Assembly (NCBI GenBank): GCA_003342815.1
Contig: PTEX01000164.1
Span: forward strand, 1,428,510-1,492,509
Reading direction: 5' to 3'
DNA length: 64,000 bases
Source of the DNA: Eudromia elegans
Lineage: Eukaryota > Chordata > Aves > Tinamiformes > Tinamidae
The notes beneath the pieces were generated by a model. It was not told where the DNA came from, did no database searches, and was given only the letters and a program-made list of their open reading frames with translations. The position numbers were made by a program, and so were the translations under genes. Positions within the stretch are counted from its first letter, which is position 1. Each line of letters starts with the position of its first letter. Shown piece after piece: positions 13,677 to 23,600 of this stretch.

Positions 13677-14441
13677 TCTTGATGTCTGCTCAAGGAAAAG
13701 TGAGGAGGAGCTTCCTGACAAATTCCCGTTGCTCATAGGAGGTTAGCTGAATTGTGTTAAGCTGCCTTGTAAATAACTGTCAGAAAAAGAATCCAGGTAT
13801 GGAAGAAGAGCACAAGCTTGCCTGCTGCATGATTCCCTGCCCTTCTGGAATCTCAGAAGTTTAAAAAAAAAAAAGACTTTAAACTTCTGCTCAAATGCAT
13901 TGCCTTTCAACCATACTATACAAGAAAATGAAGGAAAACACGTTAATGAGAGAAGGGAACATTGTTTTTTCTTTTGCTAGAGGAACTTCATAGTAATGAG
14001 GAAAACATTTGCAGGATTTTTTTTCCCCCAAAGTCTTTCAGCTTTATCTCTGCAATAACTGTGAAATAAAGATATATTTTAGTGAAAATGGTCAGTTTTG
14101 AGTCTCAGTTTTCCCCTTCCTCTAAGGTCAATCTTAAGGTGCTCGTAGGTAAGGTCTTGTATGTTGGTGGTATATACTTTAGCAGAGGAAAATCCAGCTG
14201 AGAGTAATGATTTTGACCTGCATAAAGAAGAAATAATAAAACTGGGATGTGACTCAGATCAGGAAATGAACCACTGGAAAAAGCTCTCATGCTGAACAGT
14301 TGAGTCCTCATGGTTTCATCTTTGCTCACCCCTGTGTTGTGCCTCTGTTGGAGCATATGAGAACATAGGAAGGTTTTCTGGGTTCAGCTGATCCGTGGTT
14401 ACTCCAAAGGATAAACGGATACTCCGGTTTTCACCATCCGC

Positions 14442-14633
14442 TTAGCTATTGGAGTTGCTTTTCTCTCTGTGACTCTTGATCTTAGGGTACAGGAAATCAG
14501 AGCTGTGTTCAGAAGGTAGCTCTACTCCTTGGACTTTGCTGTATGTTATTATAATGGTGGGTATCTGGGCTGCAGATGGCGTCTGGTGAGACTCTCCTTT
14601 TCTTAGTCCCGTACCATTCAGGCTTTCACCTAT
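14442..14633 (-). CDS. OPN4: OPN4 coding exon 9 (C-terminus and stop)
   Basis: Encodes residues 420-482 (IGESLNGTG at the start, SHREKSNSNS at the end) then TAA at 14444-14442. Acceptor ttcatctttcag, phase 0 in. It includes a hydrophobic run IPTIIITYS. The frame is open across the acceptor into the intron, so openness alone is not proof; the good acceptor and exact phase match with exon 8 support it. Confidence 0.83.
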   Translation of the reverse strand: MGESLNGTGLRKGESHQTPSAAQIPTIIITYSKVQGVELPSEHSSDFLYPKIKSHREKSNSNS

Positions 14634-17600
14634 CTGAAAGATGAAAGGATTTAAGAGAAACAGAAAACATAGAACAAGGAGATCAGGTTGCACTGCTTAT
14701 GAAAAAGTAACATATGTTTAGATGAGCATTTTGCCAGTCCTAACTACTGATAATCCAAGCTGCTCATTCAAAACCAGGCTTTTCCACCAAAGGATGGAGA
14801 AAAAGGTAGACTTGAATGCTTTGGGGATGTTTCACAGGTGCCCTTGAGAAAACTCTTGTTAAAGAGCTTAATATATTAAAGCACAGGACTTTGCTACTTC
14901 AGAATCTGTTTTACTATGATAAAACAGCAGGTTAATCACAACACATCCACCAGAGCAAAAGTGTTGAGAATATGCTGAAACAGCCTTATGAATTCAGTGA
15001 AAAAGAGTTTCTACATGATGAAATAGAGGTAGGTGAGACGACACCTTTTTAGGTTCATTGTAGCATAGAAATTTTGGAAGAAGAGCAAACTGGAGAAAAG
15101 AATAAAATCATTAATTGAAAGGTAAGTTAAGTAGCTTTTTTTTTTTGACAGTAGCACTGCTAGCTGTGACTTGCACAGGACCAAAAAAATAATGTTGAGA
15201 TGATGTTAGCAATAGCTTATACTAACATTGCTAGCTTATATTAGCTCTACTAACAGTGCAGAAGTAGTTTAACATGTTTGTATTACATTGTGATTAACAC
15301 TGTAAGATTAAACTGTCCAGCCTCCTTATTCCCTTGTCTTTCCTCTCTTATTCTCTTATCTTTCAAAACTTTAACAAGTTAACTCGCTTTGGGAAGACGT
15401 CAGAAAAAAATGAAGGAGGCACTGGGACAACACCCTACTGAATAAGTGCTCGCCACGTTTCAAAAACCTAACCTTTGTGTCCTACAAGTTGCATGTTTTG
15501 GTTGATTGGCACTACCCAAACAGAGAATGTGAAACAGCTAACAATACCAGTTTATAGAGTAATACTTTCCATATGAGTATGGCTATTCCTCTGAAACAGC
15601 CAGAGTCCTTTAAAAAGTATTCCTGAATGACTTCTCTTCCCCTTTATATTATTTAAAGCGCAAAGTTAAGACTTCCATGCTTATCTAAAGAACTTACAGA
15701 CCTCCTTAGAGAGCCTGCTGAATCCATGAAAATATTCAAATTGGACTTTGGGAGAACTGTAGCATGTATGTTTTCCATCAAAGTCTGATAGTTTCAGCAA
15801 TGCATTCTACCACTTGTGGCATTTTCTTTATATTCCATTGGGAGTATCATTTTTGCATCAACAACAAACGAGTTAATTTCAGATCCAAGACTGTGAGAAA
15901 ATGTCGTTGTGTTGTATTTACTCTCTTAGATCCATAACAAATAGTAAAATAACAATTCTTACAGCAGTTGTAGCAGTGTACTCTGTGACATTCAGATCCT
16001 CCATGGATACTTCATCAGAAACTACAAATGTCTGTAGAAGAGCACAAGATAAATGACTGTCACAATATTCTGCAAATTTGAAATGCAGAGCGTAGAGAAG
16101 ATAAAAGGGGCCAGCAAAAGGCTGAAACGTAGCAATGTACTGAAGGCAGTTTTATTTTCTGCCTCTTCAGTAGCTGTATTCGTCCACTTAAGAGAAAATG
16201 GGAGACAACAAAAAGATGAATCAAGTAATTTATATCACTGAATACAAACTTAAATATAAGATGTACCACCCAGATGCCAGGTTCAATACAAGAGTTCCTC
16301 TGGCTGTCAAAATGCAATAAAGATAACTGGATAATAAACCAGCTGAGGGCAGCCTGAAAGTATTAATTCATAGTTTTTCCCCATCTTCTAGGCAGAAACA
16401 TTCATAACTAATTATGATAAAATGTGCAGGTTTATTAACCTACCAGTAGTCTGAAAACTACATGATACTACATGATCTTATTACCTTCTCAAAAATTCCA
16501 TATTCATGGATTCTAGGTTTAGGGTTAGCTCGTATGACACTAGTTTCCTTTGTATCTTTTGCATTTTCATAGGTAATCCATCTGCTAGCGGGTCTGGAGA
16601 TCATAGTGGTGATACCAGTTTCTGTATCAGTACAACCCTAAAGTGAATACAACAAAAACATAGTTTGATGACACAGAATACTCAGCAGCATGTGTACTGC
16701 CATTTTGCATTGTGAATGTGCATATAGAAAACTTAAAGCTTAGTTAATCTAAATGCAGTGCAGAAACAAAATAAATTATTGGAGAGTACTGGAACAGATA
16801 ACTTTCCTTCTCTGAGTGTTTTAAACTTGAGCCCTGTATTTCAGCTGATCTGATAGTACTTGCTAATACAATCAGAGAATTCTGTGGTCAACTCCGATAG
16901 TTAAGGAACATGCCTGCTGTTTTCACACTGAGCAAGATCCTAGCTTATTCATGCCTTATAAAATATTCCAGGGTGAAGTCTGCTAATTGCTTGCTTTTTT
17001 GTTTTTGTTTGATTGTTTTGGAATACATTTTCCTGTCAATTCTACTATTTTTCCTTGAATATTAAAAGTTGTTTGCCTGGGCAAAGACAAGTATTGAATT
17101 TTTACAGGGTTCCTCCCTCCTCTGCACTGGCACAAGGAAAAGAGCTTTACAGCATTACTGAAGATTACTGAAGAAATCTGTTTTTAAAGAATTTTACTGT
17201 ATCAGCTGATAAATTATTTTAATGCAATTTTTTGTACTCCTGTGGACACAAAGTTATTTTGTGCCAGAGTAAATGATTTCCAGTCAGTTCACCGTAATGA
17301 ACCAGGTTTTGCAATATTAAAATGTTTCTGTTTTAGTTGGCCAATTTTAAAGCGTTCAAGCTGAATGGTGGCTGTTATCCAGAAAAATTTCATTTTGATT
17401 GTACTCAAAGGCCAAAACATATAAAATATAAGGAAATAGAAATGTTATTTTTAAAAGCAACAGAATTCTGAGCTTAACTGCGTCAGATACAACGATTAGC
17501 TATGAAAAAAATCTCAAGAGGAACGAAGACCTTTTCATCTATTTGGAAACTGAATTCAAAACAACTACATAGACGGCACTTAACGTGCTTCTAGCAAGCA

Positions 17601-20600
17601 AGAAAGCGCCTTTCCAGCTGCTATGCAGAATGTTGGACTTCAGATAGCCTGGCAGCAATGAGCTGTTGTTTTCTCCCAGAATGGTTTTGTAATGGATTTC
17701 TTGATTTATTTGAATATTATCATTAACATTTTATCCATGTATAGCCCATGTCACTTCTAAAAAGCATTAGCTATTTCCTTACAATCTTCTTTTCACTTAA
17801 GGAACTATTTTGTTCACAGCAGTTTCTTCTTCTGTAGTCCAGACTCAAACCTGTGGTCAGACAGGTAACATCCTAGAAATACAGTCAGGCTTTCAGGAAT
17901 ACCTCACCTCTCCCAGTTTCGAAAATTCCTGTTATTCCCTCTTTCCATTCCTCCTCCAGAAGGAAGAACCAAGAATAGAAGGATGTATATTCTGCTTTTA
18001 CACCTCAGCCTTCTTAGGTACCACTTGACCCTCTGGAGCTTTCTCTGGAGCTCTTGTAATAAGCAGCATAATCATAATGCATTTGATAAAAATCTGCTAC
18101 CACTTTGAAGGACTCCATGTGAAAATTAGTTATTCTGTAATTAAAAACAGAAAGCGTCTTCCTTACGGATTCACTGTCTGAGATGGAAGAGAGTCGCCTT
18201 TTTCCTTTCTGGGGCCGGCCCGTCTCCGAAGTTTGGCTGGTGATGGTGGATCGTCTGGAGGATGGATACCTGCTGAAAGACTGGCAGCCTTCAGGAGAAA
18301 CTCTCAGCAGGGAGCCAAGGCAGGGAACATGTGTTGCAATGGCTGTTCTAATGCAGGAGAAGTAGAGCCAGTCAGGTTCTCTTTGTTAACATAAAATCGA
18401 GTCACCGTAAGCAACGTGTTTATGGAGAAAGGTGGAAGAATGCTGAATGGACTGAAAAGCTACTGGTGCAATAAGGAGTTTTCCAGATAAACAGCATCTC
18501 ACATGAAATTACGCTGCAAGATCACATATTCAGAACATTCAGAGTATAGTGTGGAATTTATATTTATTGCTTTGCAGAGATAAAGATGTCATAATATATA
18601 AGGGCACTATTAAAATGATGTTTTATCTACTTTCAGCTTCATAAGTGCAAATATAAAATTCTGTTCCCTCAGATCAAACCTTGCCAAATACCACATAATG
18701 AATTGCTTTAATCTTCCCTTAAGCAGCTGTCCTGGCATCCTCTTGCACATCTGTCTGCCTGGTATCTGTACAGCTGTACAAAATGTACAGTAATGTTCCA
18801 GTTTTTATTTCATCATATACAGTGCAAGGAAACGCTTTTGCTTTCACTCCCAGCCTTCCCCATCTACAAATCTACATTTGCCAGTTTCCTGCCCGATTCC
18901 CCAGTACCTCTTTGTAAAGGGTGAAGCAGTGCTCTGTTTGGCTTTGCTTTCAGATCCCACATCCTGCATCTCCCCTTATCACAACTCAGAAGAAATACTA
19001 AATATGGAAACTTGAAGAAAAGCAGGGAAGACACTCAGAATACGGGAGAGTTGGATTCTTTTACTGAACTGCATCTGTCACAGGCCTCATTAATTTAACA
19101 AACTGCCATTTGTAACACTGACAAATATAATCTCCCATGGAGGTATTAAATATATATATATATATATATGGTGCTTTGGTTTGAGCTAGGGAAAGTCTCT
19201 GACTTTCATCAGGTGATCAGTAAGTACAGATTCTCCACCTCTCATCTGCACAGTAATTTTTTCCAAGTACAAACTTGACTGACATTTACATAGCATTGAG
19301 TTTTCTTAAGCGGAGAGACACTGTCTTGCAGGTGAAGCAGAGTTCAGGTACTGGTCCCATAGATAACAAAGATACTTTCTGATGATCTCCACTATATTAA
19401 AGTTAGCAAATAAGAGAAACTTACCTGTATTTGGGGTGACCAATGGCATAAATGATGGGGTTGTGGATGGCAGAAGCTTTAGCAATCACAGCTGGTATGG
19501 AGTTCATGTAGGGTGTTAGGATGTGGGAATACCTGAAGTAATGCAAATACATTATATGTAAACTTTTAGTAGTGAATTCTAGGTGGTCTATGCACAGTTA
19601 TATACCAAAGCTATAATGCTCTTCCAAAGAAAGTCAAAGAGGAGATTCTGAACCAAAACAGCAAGTGGGCAAATTTTACATACTTGGCCTACAAAAATCA
19701 GCCCCAGCCTAATTGCATTGCTGAGAAACATGATCTTCTTGGTGCTTCTCTTGGGCTCTGATGTGCTTCTCTACCAGGACTCAAGATGGTGATAACCCCC
19801 AGGTTGTTTACCCTAGCTGTAAAGAAATGTGGGCCAGTTAGCCTGCGGTAAAGGAACACACATTCAGCAGAGATCTCTTCCAAACTCAGCAGATGAACCT
19901 GCTGAATCAGGGTAACCTGATTGAGGTTCTATCAGTTCCCTCAAAATAGAATCTAATGCATATGCAGAATGCAGTGTTATCAGGAATGAGAAATCCGAGA
20001 AATCCATAATATGAATAAATCCATTTTCTTACTCAACCCTTTTGTTTTGTCCTGAACTAAAACTGAAATTAAGTGTCCTCAGATTTCAGATGCTAGGCTC
20101 ACGTGTTATTGCGACATGCGTTTATAGAGGTGGATACATTGATTATTGCAACGCTAAATAAAATTCAAGATGTTCAAATACCCTTGCATAGAGAATTTAC
20201 CTTCAGAACTCATCAGCACAATTTCTTATGCTGCCAGTATAATCTTCCTGCTTTTTCTCCTTGCTCCTCCTGTCTCCCCCCACCTCTTCGTTTGTTTATT
20301 TGGCAAGTCTAGCTAAGGGAAAAAATTATAGGATATGCCTCATTTGTTAAATATCTTTGAGTATATATATAGTTTGAGTGCACTTCAGGTTGACAGGTGA
20401 CAGTTGCCTTTTATCCATGGCACCTTCTACAATGTCACACTTTGTGCTTTCACTGAATATTTCTTCCTTGATACATTTGTAATTACCCAGCAAAAGCTAC
20501 CAGAGCAACAACAGAGTATGGTGACCAGGAAATGACGTAAAGCAAGATGACAACCAGTGCAATTTTGGCCATCCTCCACTCAGTTTTCATCCTCTGATAC

Positions 20601-23600
20601 TGTTTCTGGAGCTGTCTATTTCCATGTTTGCATCCAAATGTCTGAACAGACCTAGGAGAAATAAACATATTACAGCCAAAAGACAGGTACAGTTAGTTGA
20701 TTGAATAACTTCATAAAATGGGGAAACAATTACTCTTGCATTACTTTATACTAAAAGTCATATATATATATATTTCTAATGTATATTAGTTGTATGTGAC
20801 CAATTCCTTGCAGTTAAAACACACTTTTGTTGCAGTGATTAATGGCAAAATTCCCACTTGCCTCAGTGGAGAAAATAGTCCTGTTGCCAAAGTATTTCCA
20901 GGGAAAATCAGGTATTCAAGCTCATAGAATGATAGAAAAGTAAATATCCTTGCAGTAAATATCCTTTGCTTCTCTAGGTCAGATTTTAGGTTTGTTACTC
21001 TCACTGTGTAATTCCTTGGTATGTGACTAGATATGATGGAGTGACACAGACCACAGATGCTGTGGCAGTTACTGGCCTTCCATCCATTTTCTTGTGGAGT
21101 AGTTGTTGATAGGCTGTTAGCATGTTACCTTGTTTCTTTGGTATTTCTTTTCAGGGTTGGGTTAATTTACATAATCCTACCTCATCTTCTAGATTCCTCG
21201 GGTGCTACTTTGTACCCTTTTTGAATCACTAGTGAATATAGTGAATGTATGTGGCTTAAATTTAGAACTTTGAATAGCCCTTTAAAGGATCATACTTCTT
21301 GATATATTGATTAGTGGCAGAATTTTGTTATTATTTATTTATTATTACTGAAGAATTTTGATTTTAAAGTCTTTTTTTCTCTTTTTTTTTCTTTTTCAAT
21401 AAGCAGTCATTTGAACTAAGGAATGAAACCCAGATTGTTGGCTACTTACTTGTTGGCCTTCTTGATAGCCTCAAAGATAAATATATAGCTGTATATGATA
21501 GCAATCAAAGGAATGAAAAAGACGAAACAGAAAAGCAGCATTGTATAGGCACGGACTGATGGGGTGAATGTTATGTAGTCCCAGGAACAGGAGGTCAGCA
21601 GGCCCTCAGGAACATAGGCACCTAGGCAGACAGACAGGAGAAGGGTTAGGCCATGAGTGATGCTTGTTAACGGTTCTGAGGGCAGGGATTTTACATTCAG
21701 ATATTCAGAATAACAAGGGCCTCAGGCCTGTTCTCTTCGAGGGGAAGAGTTTAAAAGGATATCCCATTCTTCTTTTAAACCACCTCTGTTTACTTGCTCT
21801 TGCTTTCTTGCCCTGTTGCATTTAACTGAATTATCATGTTCCAGTTTTGAAAAATCCTACAAAGCTCCATGTAGACAAAAGGCACCTCCACAGCCTTCAC
21901 TGCGTCTTGGGTCATATTTGTGTTGTCTTCGGATATCTCCATTTCCTCTCAAATTGTTATCCTCCCCAGAAGAGAAATGAAACTGATTGCAGTAGCTACC
22001 TCTTTCTAAGTTCTGCAGATAAGGGAAATGTATTGTGCAAAGAAAAGAGATTTGTTGTGCTGATCAAATTAATTCTGTCTTGAAATAAAGCACTTAGAAA
22101 TATCACACATACATAAAAATCTGCCTGAAATAAAATCTCATTAGAGAAACTAATGAGACTAGAGAAACTTAAGAGTCTAACTCTTAAGGATATTGTCAAT
22201 GGCAGTTTACTTCTGATTTTGTATTTTAATTTTCACTCTTTACAATGATATTTTCTGTTATTTTCTATGTTTTGATATTTTTGCAACCCTTAAAAATATT
22301 GTACCAGATGTTATCATATACATCTAATTATATGAGTACTGCAGACACTATTAGAGTCTAATTATAAGATAAACTTAATACCCTTTAGGTAATTATTCTA
22401 CGTTTTCACGTTAAGATCCAAGCATCTAAAATTATATTCCACCATTCTCTTCTTAAATCTCCTAATTAAACTGAAGGCTGCATCTGCAAGTACCACAAAT
22501 TGCCTGCTAAGCATGCTGCATGTTTAAGGGGAGCCAGGACTACAATAACAAAGCAGTAACAGAAGAATCTACGCAAATTTCACGCAGCAATTGAGTTTGT
22601 GGCAACATCCTTTGGGAAATGCAGAATTGTCTCACCTCGTTTGAGCTTACACTCATTCTGTTTTTAAATTAGGTAACACAAAGGGCAGATTTAATTTATG
22701 TTTGTTCTAACTTAGTTACTGAAAACTGGTGACTTATAACAAACTAATGGTACTGAGGCAGACTGAGATGGAGAAGAATAACAGAAACTCTGCATTGTAA
22801 GTGGTGAGGATCAAGATGCTGTGTGTGTGCACTAGTTTCCATGCATAAAATTTAAGTTTACAATAGCAAATTAGTTACCTAGTTAGTACTAAATGTTTAT
22901 CCTTACAGGAAGCCTTAGTTAAGACACCAGTGGCTGTCTGGATGATGTGACCACCTCCTAGTGTAAATTGGCCTTCTAGAATACAGTCAAGACACACTGA
23001 AGACGGACTTGCACAAAACACTCAGACTGTATTCCTCTTTTATATATGAATAGATTCAGATTGCCAGCACTCTCTTACACAGCACCGCTGGGGAGGAAAA
23101 AGTCATCAAAAATACAAATTTATTAACTTCACCTTTATATTGTTCAGTTTGAGTCAATAAAAGTAGGTATGGGATAATATGCAAGCCCATAAAATTTGGC
23201 CTTGATTTTATTTGTTGTTCTTTTGATAATAAACAATGAGTTCAGGGAAAAGTGCCAGCATCACGTAATTTACCAGAATATAGACAGTTTTTCTTTTCCT
23301 CTGATTCCAGATCCTTGGTTTTGATACATATCTAGCAATCTTCTTCAAATTAATTTCTTCAAGCCTAACATGCAAGCCAGTAATTCACGCATCTCCTACA
23401 TCTGTAACAGAACAGTCTGTAATTTGTCATTTCCCCGTGCAATGAGGCAAAGAAACTTTTATGTCATTTCACTTACTCCATCCGAAGAAGGGTGGGAGAC
23501 TCCAAGCCAAGGAGTACAGCCAGACTCCTAGCAGGATTAGAAGGGCCTTCTTCTTAGACATCACTCCGATAGAGGCCAGAGGTTTTGTGATGACAAAATA

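Noticed and set aside
1-14441. Search for LDB3 exons expected downstream of OPN4
   Set aside because: No PDZ or LIM coding signature was seen on the minus strand; the gene probably starts beyond the left edge or the synteny differs.
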